From SOIA01 sp964346585 (GTDB lineage Bacteria; Acidobacteriota; Aminicenantia; Aminicenantales; Aminicenantaceae), in NCBI GenBank assembly GCA_964346585.1, contig CAYFVQ010000062.1, positions 1 through 57,720 of the forward strand: a stretch of DNA of 57,720 bases, in the 5' to 3' direction. The notes under the pieces are model-generated. The model made no database searches, had not been told where the DNA came from, and saw only the letters and a program-made list of their open reading frames with translations. This document shows positions 17,635 through 24,647 of this stretch, in pieces. Every line of letters begins with the position of its first letter. Position 1 is the stretch's first letter. The position numbers and the translations under genes are program-made.

Positions 17635-18669
17635 CTACTCCTTGCGTTTTGGGGAAGGATAGACAGAAGGAAGGCGGGGATAGGCGTTTAAATCCAACAA
17701 TAGCGTAGGTTTCAATCCTCCCCTGAGTTTCTCTAAAGCCACTGCGGCGACCATGGCTGCGTTATCTGTACAGAATTCATGTGACGGAATGGCAGAGATC
17801 AGACGGTGCTTTCGGGCAAGCTCAGTGAAATTCTTCCTGAGCTTCCTGTTTCTTGCCACGCCACCGCTAAGAAGCAGGGATTTGGGCTTGTAAAGCTTCA
17901 CGGCCTGATCCAGATTTCCCAGTAATGCCCGGATAACCGCCATCTCGAAGCTGGCGAGAAAATCAATAAAAAGAGGGCTTCTCTTTGAGAGCTTACTCTC
18001 TTTGATACTCCTTAGAGCCGCTGTCTTGAGACCGCTAAAACTGAAATCGAGACTTCCATCCGTCATGTGGGGCTGCGCAAAGACAAACTTCTCCGGATTG
18101 CCTTTTTCGGCCAGTTTATCGATCACCGGGCCTCCCGGATAACCCAGTTTCAGGAATTTCGCGATCTTATCCAGAGCTTCTCCAGCCGCATCGTCTCTTG
18201 TTTTGCCGATGAGTTGATAGTTCACTTTATCCTTCATTATGAATGTCGAGGTGTGTCCGCCTGAAACGACAAGAGCTAGTGCGGGAAAAGGGACCTCTTT
18301 ATTCTCAAGAAAAGCGGATTCCATATGAGCTTCAAGATGATCGACCACAACCAAAGGCTTTTCAAAATAGTAAGCCAGGGCCTTGGCAAAAGAGAGGCCG
18401 ACCAGCAGAGAACCGATCAGGCCAGGACCCTGTGTGACTGCATACATATCGACCTGGCTAATTTTGATTCGAGCGCGCTTTAAACACTCCTGGACGACAT
18501 AGACGATGGAAGTGATATGCTGTCGTGAAGCCAGTTCCGGTACAACTCCTCCAAAAGGAGCATGGATCTCATCCTGAGAGAGAACAACATTACTCAGGAT
18601 TCTGAAATCGCCATTCAGGACAGACGCCGACGTCTCATCACACGATGTCTCAATTCCCAAAACATTCAT
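17635..18669 (-). CDS. tsaD: tRNA N6-adenosine threonylcarbamoyltransferase
   Basis: A 344-residue Kae1/TsaD protein that transfers threonylcarbamoyl to A37 of ANN-decoding tRNAs. GIETSCDETSAS at the N-terminus, the metal-binding VVDHLEAHMESAF (about 108-120; H-x3-H), VSGGHTS (about 136) and the C-terminal SHEFCTDNAAMVAA are all in place. The length is normal. ATG at 18669 has AAGGAA eight bases upstream. It lies 16 bp after mtnA and is probably co-transcribed with it. A small hairpin CCCGCATAAGCGGG at 17602-17615 follows the gene but lacks a T run. Confidence 0.96.
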   Translation of the reverse strand: MNVLGIETSCDETSASVLNGDFRILSNVVLSQDEIHAPFGGVVPELASRQHITSIVYVVQECLKRARIKISQVDMYAVTQGPGLIGSLLVGLSFAKALAYYFEKPLVVVDHLEAHMESAFLENKEVPFPALALVVSGGHTSTFIMKDKVNYQLIGKTRDDAAGEALDKIAKFLKLGYPGGPVIDKLAEKGNPEKFVFAQPHMTDGSLDFSFSGLKTAALRSIKESKLSKRSPLFIDFLASFEMAVIRALLGNLDQAVKLYKPKSLLLSGGVARNRKLRKNFTELARKHRLISAIPSHEFCTDNAAMVAAVALEKLRGGLKPTLLLDLNAYPRLPSVYPSPKRKE

Positions 18670-18685
18670 TTTTTCTGTTCCTTCT

Positions 18686-19732
18686 TTACTCTTCCCTTTT
18701 ATCCTTCTTGAACAAATCTCTCAGGCTTTTTCCATATGGCGAGCGGCAAATTCCCTTCTCTGTGATGATACCAGAGATGTAGGCTGCGGGAGTGACATCA
18801 AAGGCAGGATTCTCTACCTTGACATGGGGAACGGTCACACAGTGTCCTCCGAATTCTCTGACTTCTCGGGCGCTTCTTTCTTCAATTGGAATCTCGCTTC
18901 CTTTACCCAGACTCATATCTATCGTCTGGGTTGGGGCCGCCACATAAAACGGCAGTCCGTGTTCCTTTGCCAGAACAGCCACTGTGTAGGTTCCGATCTT
19001 GTTGGCGGTGTCGCCATTCCGCGCTATCCTGTCTGCTCCGACAATCGCCTTTGAAATCGCTCCCTTCTGCATCAAATGACCGGCCATGTTATCCGTTATC
19101 AAAGTTACGGGGATATTTTCTCTATCAAGTTCCCAACAGGTGAGCCGAGCCCCCTGAAGGATGGGCCTGGTCTCATCCGCATAGACATGGATTTGCTTTC
19201 CTTCCTGAAAAGCGGCCTTAATGATCCCCAAGGCTGTGCCATGCGCGGCCGTACCCAAAGCACCAGCGTTGCAGTGTGTGAGGACGGAATCGCCATCTTG
19301 GAGCAGGTTCTTTCCCCAATTTCCGATCCTTTTATTGATCTCAACGTCCTCTTTTTCAATATCCAGCGCTTCCTTGATCATTCTCTGTTTCAATTGAGAA
19401 ATATCGAGGGTCTTGTTTTCCTCAAAAGTCTTCTTCATCCGCTCCAACGCCCAGAAAAGATTGCGGGCCGTCGGCCTTGTCCTCTCCAGCCTTGACAGAA
19501 TCCGGCTGAATTCCCCCTCCACATCTGCATCCTTTTTGATTTTCAAAATACCAAGGGCCACACCAAACGCAGCCGCCACTCCGATGGCCGGAGCTCCTCG
19601 AATAATCATCTTTTCGATAGCCTCAGCCACCTGGATGTAATCCTGGCATTCCACATAAACTTCCTGCTCCGGCAGCTTCCTTTGGTCGATCATCACGATG
19701 TGGTCTTTCTCCCACTTGATAGTCGGCAGCAT
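18686..19732 (-). CDS. mtnA: S-methyl-5-thioribose-1-phosphate isomerase
   Basis: A 348-residue aldose-ketose isomerase of the methionine salvage pathway, eIF2B-like fold. Landmarks: RGAPAIGVAAAFGVALG (about 44-60), the catalytic Cys in LTHCNAGALGT (about 157-167), the catalytic Asp in VGADRIARNGDTANKIGT (about 238-255) and FYVAAPTQTIDM. ATG at 19732 is preceded by AAGGAGAG with five-base spacing. No other methionine-salvage gene is in the window, so the isomerase may serve a shunt or use genes elsewhere. It is followed by tsaD. Confidence 0.94.
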   Translation of the reverse strand: MLPTIKWEKDHIVMIDQRKLPEQEVYVECQDYIQVAEAIEKMIIRGAPAIGVAAAFGVALGILKIKKDADVEGEFSRILSRLERTRPTARNLFWALERMKKTFEENKTLDISQLKQRMIKEALDIEKEDVEINKRIGNWGKNLLQDGDSVLTHCNAGALGTAAHGTALGIIKAAFQEGKQIHVYADETRPILQGARLTCWELDRENIPVTLITDNMAGHLMQKGAISKAIVGADRIARNGDTANKIGTYTVAVLAKEHGLPFYVAAPTQTIDMSLGKGSEIPIEERSAREVREFGGHCVTVPHVKVENPAFDVTPAAYISGIITEKGICRSPYGKSLRDLFKKDKREE

Positions 19733-19931
19733 TTATCTCTCCTTCTTCCAGTCTTGAGATTTCATTATGGCCCAAAAAAGAGTTGCATTGAGAAAAGGAA
19801 AATAAAGATATGTTTTTAAAGGAAAGACTTCAGTTGGGAAGCTGATTCCGTTGTCGACAGTCTTCTCAAGAGGAAATTTGGGCATGGCGTATTCTATAAT
19901 ATGAATTAAGACAAATGGAGTAAAGAGAATA

Positions 19932-20134
19932 ATTGGGGTCAGACCTTAGTAACTTTAGTAATTTCGACCTGACAATCGAAATTACATCTGCACTGCTTCG
20001 GTTATCTCAGTTTATTCTAATAAGAAATTTGAGTTCTTAATAATTGACCTAAAAATATTTTATTTACTGAACTGACTAAAGTCTAATCCCAATATTATTT
20101 TAATTACTGAAGTTACTAAGGTCTGACCCCAATT
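19932..20134. repeat. Family A REP cluster (three arms)
   Basis: ATTGGGGTCAGACCTTAGTA (19932-19951 and on to 19965) is one arm. A weakened complement TATTTACTGAACTGACTAAA (20061-20080 and on to 20093) makes the first pair, and a perfect complement AATTACTGAAGTTACTAAGG (20102-20121 and on to 20134) is a third arm ending 9 bp short of the lepA stop codon. The rest of the 19733-20142 gap holds no gene. Confidence 0.75.
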
Positions 20135-20142
20135 TTTATATA

Positions 20143-21933
20143 TTATTTTGTCTCAAAAAGAGCCAAAAAGGCCTCCTGAGGAACATCAATCCGCCCATTT
20201 TTTTTCATTCTTTTTTTGCCTGTTTTCTGCTTTTCCAGGAGCTTCATTTTTCTCGTGTAATCGCCTCCATAAAGCTTGGCGAGAACATCCTTCCTGTAGG
20301 GTTTGATGATTTCTCTCGCGATCACTCGCTTTCCGATGGCTGCCTGAAGAGAAATCTCATACTGTTGGCGCGGTATGAGCCTTCGCATCTTCTGCACCAA
20401 CACCCTTCCCCGGGCATAGGCTTTATCTTTATGGACGATCAAGGAGAACGCATCCACGACCTCTCTGTTGATCAAGATATCGAGCTTTACAAGAGCAGAC
20501 TCTCTAAAGCCTGCAAATTCGTAATCCATAGACGCATAACCTTGCGAAACCGATTTCAGCTGGTTGTAAAAATCTATGACGACTTCATTCAGCGGAAGAT
20601 GGTATGTCAAAAAAATGCGCTGAGTGCTGATGTATTCCAGCTTTTTCTGCTCCCCCCGCCGGCTTTCCAGAAGTTTGAGCACAGCACCCAAGTATTTATC
20701 GGGAGTGATTATTAATGCCTCAATCAACGGTTCTTCGATCCTTTGAACCTCATGCGGCGGAGGAATGAGGGATGGATTGTGGAACTCCACGACCTGGCCA
20801 TCCTTTTGGGTGACTCTGAAATTAACACTCGGTGCCGTGGTGACTAGGTTCAAATCGAATTCCCTCTCCAATCTTTCTTGAACAATTTCCCTGTGAAGAA
20901 GTCCCAAAAATCCACACCTGAAACCCATTCCCAGTGCAGGCGAATTTTCTGGCTCGTACTGGAAGGAGGAATCATTGAGTCTTAACTTTGCCAGAGCCTT
21001 CCTTAAATCCTTCACACTGCTTTCTCCGGCCGGAAACATCCCACAGAAAACCATGGACTTCGCCTCTTGAAAACCAGAAAGGGGCTGGTCCGCTTTTCTG
21101 TTTTTTTCCGTGACTGTATCTCCGATTCTGGCGTGACTCAACTCTCGGATTCCTGCGATAATGTATCCGACTTCTCCAGCGATCAGACAGTCACTTTTTT
21201 TCTGCTTAGGAGTCAGGTAACCCAGTTCCTCCACTTCGTATGTGGCTCGGCTCGACATCAGCTCAATCTGAGTTCCAGTGTGAATTGCTCCATCAAAAAT
21301 CCTTACCAGAATGATCACCCCTCGGTAGGAATCGAACCAGGAATCAAAGACCAAAGCTTTAAGAGGAGAGTTTGGGTTTCCTTTTGGAGCAGGAATACGA
21401 TCGACTACACTCTCGAGGATTTGGTCGATGGCGATTCCCTTTTTCGCGCTTGCCAAGATCGCTTCTTCTCGACTGATTCCGATTATATTCTCCAATTGCT
21501 CGAGGGTGAGTTCTGGATTGGATTGAGAGAGGTCAATCTTGTTGATGACAGGTATGAGAATGAGGTCATTCTGAAGGGCCAGATAGGTGTTGGCTAAGGT
21601 TTGAGCCTCGACTCCCTGTGAAGCATCAATGACGAGGAGCGCTCCCTCGCAGGCGGCAAGACTGCGGGATACTTCATAGGTAAAATCCACATGTCCAGGT
21701 GTATCGATCAAGTTGAGGATGTATTCTTCTCCAGACCGATTGATGTATCGAAGGCGGGCTGTCTGGGCTTTTATGGTAATTCCCTTCTCTCGCTCCAGGT
21801 CCATTGTATCCAGCACTTGTTCTTTCAGCTCCCGAGGAGAGAGGGCCCCTGTTTTCTCCAATAGACGATCAGCAAGGGTGGATTTCCCATGATCGATGTG
21901 GGCAATAATCGAAAAATTCCTAATCTTCTTCAT
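20143..21933 (-). CDS. lepA: Elongation factor 4 (ribosomal back-translocase)
   Basis: A 596-residue translational GTPase of normal length for LepA/EF4. G1 is AHIDHGKSTLADRLLE (about 11-26), G2 EREKGITIKAQT, G3 DTPGHVDFTYEVSR, G4 NKIDL; the C-terminal LepA domain includes DYEFAGFRESALVKLDILIN and ends in basic LYGGDYTRKMKLLEKQKTGK. ATG at 21933 lies 5 bp after the stop of the RAYT gene, and the only ribosome-site candidate is AAGG about 10 bases upstream inside the REP arm. Translation may therefore be coupled to the transposase gene, and no separate promoter is visible between them. Confidence 0.96.
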   Translation of the reverse strand: MKKIRNFSIIAHIDHGKSTLADRLLEKTGALSPRELKEQVLDTMDLEREKGITIKAQTARLRYINRSGEEYILNLIDTPGHVDFTYEVSRSLAACEGALLVIDASQGVEAQTLANTYLALQNDLILIPVINKIDLSQSNPELTLEQLENIIGISREEAILASAKKGIAIDQILESVVDRIPAPKGNPNSPLKALVFDSWFDSYRGVIILVRIFDGAIHTGTQIELMSSRATYEVEELGYLTPKQKKSDCLIAGEVGYIIAGIRELSHARIGDTVTEKNRKADQPLSGFQEAKSMVFCGMFPAGESSVKDLRKALAKLRLNDSSFQYEPENSPALGMGFRCGFLGLLHREIVQERLEREFDLNLVTTAPSVNFRVTQKDGQVVEFHNPSLIPPPHEVQRIEEPLIEALIITPDKYLGAVLKLLESRRGEQKKLEYISTQRIFLTYHLPLNEVVIDFYNQLKSVSQGYASMDYEFAGFRESALVKLDILINREVVDAFSLIVHKDKAYARGRVLVQKMRRLIPRQQYEISLQAAIGKRVIAREIIKPYRKDVLAKLYGGDYTRKMKLLEKQKTGKKRMKKNGRIDVPQEAFLALFETK

Positions 21934-21966
21934 TGGGGTCAGACCTTAAAAACTTCAGTAATTTCA
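21932..21966. repeat. Family A REP arm at the 3' end of the RAYT gene
   Basis: ATTGGGGTCAGACCTTAAAA (21932-21951), continuing to TTCAGTAATTTC, matches the family A consensus closely. Read on the minus strand it encodes the last eight codons (EITEVFKV) and the TGA stop of the transposase gene, and its outer end overlaps the lepA start codon. Confidence 0.85.
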
Positions 21967-22931
21967 TCCATTTGATTTCTGAGCACATTATCTTTTTCAA
22001 TTCTTTCATCTACAGTGCGAATCATATTTGAAATACCTGAAATCCCTCTATTTAAAAATTCAGCAACAGATATATTACTCCATCCTGCTTGTCGTACTGC
22101 AATAAAAGCAAATAGACTCCGAGCTCTAGAGATTAACTGTTCCTTGTTTTTACCTAAGATGCTTGTAGAAGTGACTCCTGTGATTTTAGCAACTGCTTCC
22201 ATGATCTCTGTAAGATCCTTATTCCTTAAAAAGACTATCTCCAATGAATCTTTTATATTATTTTCTCTTTTTTTTCTCTCTTTTTGATCTTGCTTCTTTG
22301 ATCTCTCATTAACTTTTTCAATAAACTTCTTACTTCCTAAATATGTCTGGTTAACTACATTGCCAAAAATATTTCGATACCCTACATCAATGCCTTCCAA
22401 AATAAATTGGCAATATAATTTCTTTCCTTCAAATTTATCCTCAGTAAACATCTTGAATACAAAATCTTTTTCAATAAAGGATTGATACATACTTCCAATA
22501 TAAACTTGGTGACTGCTCCACAGATAATCATTAGGCCACTTGACTAGAAAAGCCCTCACAGGATTTAAATGGATATATCTCACAAGCTCCAGAATATAGG
22601 CGTCTTTCTGACACAAAATGGCTTTATACCGACCCTGAAAAAGATGACCTACAGAATTATACTTCTTATGAAAATAAACAGTATAACTTTGCTGAATACC
22701 TTGCATAATCTTTGAGAGAGGAGTCATTCCTGTTTCAATGAGAAGATGGACATGATTTGGCATGAGCACATACGCATAAAGGATGAATTTGTATCTTTCA
22801 TGATATTTTTTTAGACGATTTACATATATTCTGTAATCCTGTTCATCTTTAAAGATAACTTGTTTATTATTTCCTCTTGCCAAGACGTGGAAAAAAGCTC
22901 CAGGAAATTCTATCCTTAATTTTCGAGACAT
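21939..22931 (-). mobile_element. REP-associated tyrosine transposase (RAYT, Y1/HUH type) with C-terminal DnaA-like domain
   Basis: A 330-residue Y1-type single-strand transposase of the IS200/TnpA-REP group. MSRKLRIEFPGAFFHVLARGN starts the domain in the way RAYTs do, the HUH motif is MPNHVHLLIE (about 57-66), and the catalytic Tyr is in IQQSYTVYFHKKY (about 83-95). VGHLFQGRYKAIL and RYIHLNPVRA are family blocks. Residues about 235-315 (EAVAKITGVTSTSILG...LISRARSLFAFIAVRQAG) resemble the DnaA C-terminal DNA-binding helix-turn-helix found in many bacterial RAYTs. It is flanked by inverted family A arms at 21932-21966 and 22988-23023. Its promoter is at 22962-22990. A CGAGAC/GTCTCG dyad spans its ribosome site and start codon. 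Confidence 0.9.
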
Positions 22932-22961
22932 CTTCTATCCATATGACGTCTCGAATTGAGA

Positions 22962-22990
22962 ATAATGGCAAAAACATAAAAATTAGTCAA
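22962..22990 (-). promoter_or_regulatory. Promoter of the RAYT gene
   Basis: On the minus strand, -35 TTGACT (22985-22990) overlaps the inner end of the flanking REP arm. After 17 bp comes -10 CATTAT (22962-22967), about 30 bp before the ATG. Downstream, CGAGAC (22948-22953 complement) and GTCTCG (22924-22929 complement) could form an mRNA hairpin that hides the start codon. Confidence 0.5.
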
Positions 22991-23023
22991 ATTACTGAAG
23001 TTACTAAGGTCTGACCCTAATTT
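22988..23023. repeat. Family A REP arm upstream of the RAYT gene
   Basis: CAAATTACTGAAGTTACTAA (22988-23007), continuing GGTCTGACCCTAATTT, is the inverted partner of the arm at 21932-21966. The two bracket the transposase gene as a unit of about 1.09 kb. Confidence 0.85.
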
Positions 23024-23030
23024 GGTTCCC

Positions 23031-23059
23031 TTGACTTTTCAGCCAGACTCAAGTAATTT
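23031..23059 (+). promoter_or_regulatory. Promoter of the tatA operon
   Basis: TTGACT (23031-23036), 17 bp, TAATTT (23054-23059), about 50 bp before the tatA start. It begins 8 bp outside the REP arm. Confidence 0.5.
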
Positions 23060-23110
23060 TGTTAAGAGTAATTAAGATAATAATACCTTGAGCCTTCAGA
23101 GGAGGTTTTA

Positions 23111-23308
23111 ATGTTTTCAATAGGACCTGTCGGACCGACAGAACTCATTCTGATCATTCTGATCATCGTCATCATCTTCGGCGCGCGAAAGCTACCGGAA
23201 CTGGGAAAATCCTTAGGAGAAGGCATAAAGAATTTTCGAAAGTCAATAAGTTCAAAGGAAAAAGAATCCCCCCCAGATAAACCTCAGCCTCCTGCTAAGG
23301 AAGAATGA
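23111..23308 (+). CDS. tatA: Sec-independent protein translocase TatA/TatE
   Basis: A 65-residue twin-arginine translocase pore subunit. A single N-terminal membrane helix (about residues 10-24, LILIILIIVIIFGARK) leads into the hinge and amphipathic helix LPELGKSLGEGIKNFRK, followed by a charged, Pro-rich tail. It forms the protein-conducting oligomer with TatC, which is not in the window. AGGAGG sits 5-6 bases before the ATG. The stop codon overlaps the start of a 54-codon ORF (ATGA), and a sugar kinase gene follows, so the three may be one transcript. Confidence 0.93.
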   Translation: MFSIGPVGPTELILIILIIVIIFGARKLPELGKSLGEGIKNFRKSISSKEKESPPDKPQPPAKEE

Positions 23309-23469
23309 GCCGCTTCATTGAAAAACTTATTGACACACCAAAAATAGAAAAAGAGAATCCCTTCATCAATCTCTCTTATACACGGAGGCCATTTCCTCAG
23401 CTATATTTCTCGCTGAGAAGAACGTCCCTGCCATCACTTAGCCTGGTAGCTAAAAAGACAAAAACCTGA
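23305..23469 (+). CDS. Small hypothetical protein (54 residues) between tatA and the ROK gene
   Basis: An ATG at 23305 overlaps the tatA stop as ATGA, and the frame stays open to a TGA at 23467-23469, two bases before the ROK kinase start. It therefore fills the gap exactly, as expected of translationally coupled genes. The peptide begins MSRFIEKLIDTPKIEKEN and has a basic, Ser/Leu-rich second half; no signal peptide, helix or known motif is evident. I do not recognise it. It may be a real small protein or a reading-through device coupling the kinase, which has no ribosome site of its own, to tatA. Confidence 0.45.
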   Translation: MSRFIEKLIDTPKIEKENPFINLSYTRRPFPQLYFSLRRTSLPSLSLVAKKTKT

Positions 23470-23471
23470 AA

Positions 23472-24389
23472 ATGCCTATCTATGCTGGGTTTGATTTGGG
23501 AGGAACTCACCTGAAATATGGGTTGACCGACTCCACCGGAAAAATCATCTTTAACTCGAAAACCGCCACTCCACCCACCATTAAACAGCTGCTTGAACTC
23601 CTGGAAAAACTCTGGAATGACATGAAGAGAAAAGAAACGAGAAAGGTCGCAGCGATAGGCTTCGGCTTTCCTGGAATCTTCAGCCTTGACCAACAAAGAA
23701 TTCTTCAATCTCCTAACTATGCTGAGCTCGACAATTTTGACCTCCTCCCCGCCCTTTCTGAATTCATAGAGGTTCCCTTTTGGGTCAACAATGACGCCAA
23801 TATGGCCGCGTTCGGAGAATATAAATGTGGGGCTGGACAAGGAGCTCACAGCCTCATCTTTCTAACCATTGGTACAGGTCTTGGTGCAGGAATCATCCTT
23901 GATGGAAATCTCTGGCGAGGTAAATGTGGATTTGCCGGAGAACTGGGACATGTGACCGTAAATCCAGAGGGGGAAAAGTGCAACTGCGGCGGCCAGGGAT
24001 GCCTGGAGACAGAAGTCTCAGCTCCAAAAATAGTCAGGAATTACAACAAGATAAGAAAAAAAGACGAGGAAATCTCAGGAGAAGAGGTTTTTGCCAGAGC
24101 GAAAAAAGGAGAAATAGCTGCCCGGCAGGCTTTTGCTCAAGCCGGACACTTCCTTGGAATTGGATTGGGCATAGCCATGAATTTATTAAACCCGGATAAA
24201 ATTCTCTTGGGCGGTGCGGTTATGTCCGCAGGCAAACTTTTGTTGTCCCCTGCTCTTGAAGAAGTCAAAAGAAGATCATACCAGGCTTCCTATGAATGTT
24301 GCACAATCGAGAACGCTTCCCTTGGAAATAAAGCCGGTTTTCTTGGAGCGGCCTTGTGGGCAAAGGAACAGGCAGCAATAAAGAAATAA
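23472..24389 (+). CDS. ROK family sugar kinase (glucokinase-like)
   Basis: A 305-residue ROK protein. The ATP-phosphate site is FDLGGTHLKYGL (about 6-17). The catalytic Asp is in VNNDANMAAFGEY (about 104-116), the ATP-binding GTGLGAGIILDG follows, and the zinc-binding signature is GHVTVNPEGEKCNCGGQGCLE (three Cys and His, about 158-178; read here as two overlapping blocks). There is no N-terminal helix-turn-helix, so it is a kinase, not a ROK repressor. It likely phosphorylates glucose or a related hexose. The ATG at 23472 lacks a ribosome site and lies two bases after the small ORF. A terminator-like element follows at 24449-24495. Confidence 0.88.
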   Translation: MPIYAGFDLGGTHLKYGLTDSTGKIIFNSKTATPPTIKQLLELLEKLWNDMKRKETRKVAAIGFGFPGIFSLDQQRILQSPNYAELDNFDLLPALSEFIEVPFWVNNDANMAAFGEYKCGAGQGAHSLIFLTIGTGLGAGIILDGNLWRGKCGFAGELGHVTVNPEGEKCNCGGQGCLETEVSAPKIVRNYNKIRKKDEEISGEEVFARAKKGEIAARQAFAQAGHFLGIGLGIAMNLLNPDKILLGGAVMSAGKLLLSPALEEVKRRSYQASYECCTIENASLGNKAGFLGAALWAKEQAAIKK

Positions 24390-24448
24390 ATTCCTGCATA
24401 AAACTCCCTCCATTAGTCGTCAAAAAAAACGGGATAGGCTACATTTCT

Positions 24449-24495
24449 CAGGGACTATCCCTTTTCTTTAAAAAAGGGGCCTGTCCCCTTTTTTT
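24449..24495 (+). terminator. Family E/D repeat forming a terminator after the ROK gene
   Basis: CAGGGACTATCCCTTTT (24449-24465) is followed by AAAAAAGGGGCCTGTCCCC (24470-24488) and seven T's, a stable hairpin with a U tract in the direction of the kinase gene. It is a member of the dispersed family D repeats. Confidence 0.6.
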
Positions 24496-24523
24496 GCTCG
24501 CATTTGGTTAATCTCAGGAAACC

Positions 24524-24552
24524 TTGACTCTTGATGAGGAGTCATTTATTGT
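24524..24552 (+). promoter_or_regulatory. Promoter of the TonB-dependent receptor gene
   Basis: TTGACT (24524-24529), 17 bp, TATTGT (24547-24552), preceding the receptor gene by about 95 bp to its likely start. Confidence 0.45.
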
Positions 24553-24647
24553 AATTAATTGAATCAAAATACAAGGAAAAAGAGTTATCTCATATGAAGA
24601 ACTGGAAAAAGCCTATTCAAAAGACGCAACCAGTAAGGAGGCTCAAG

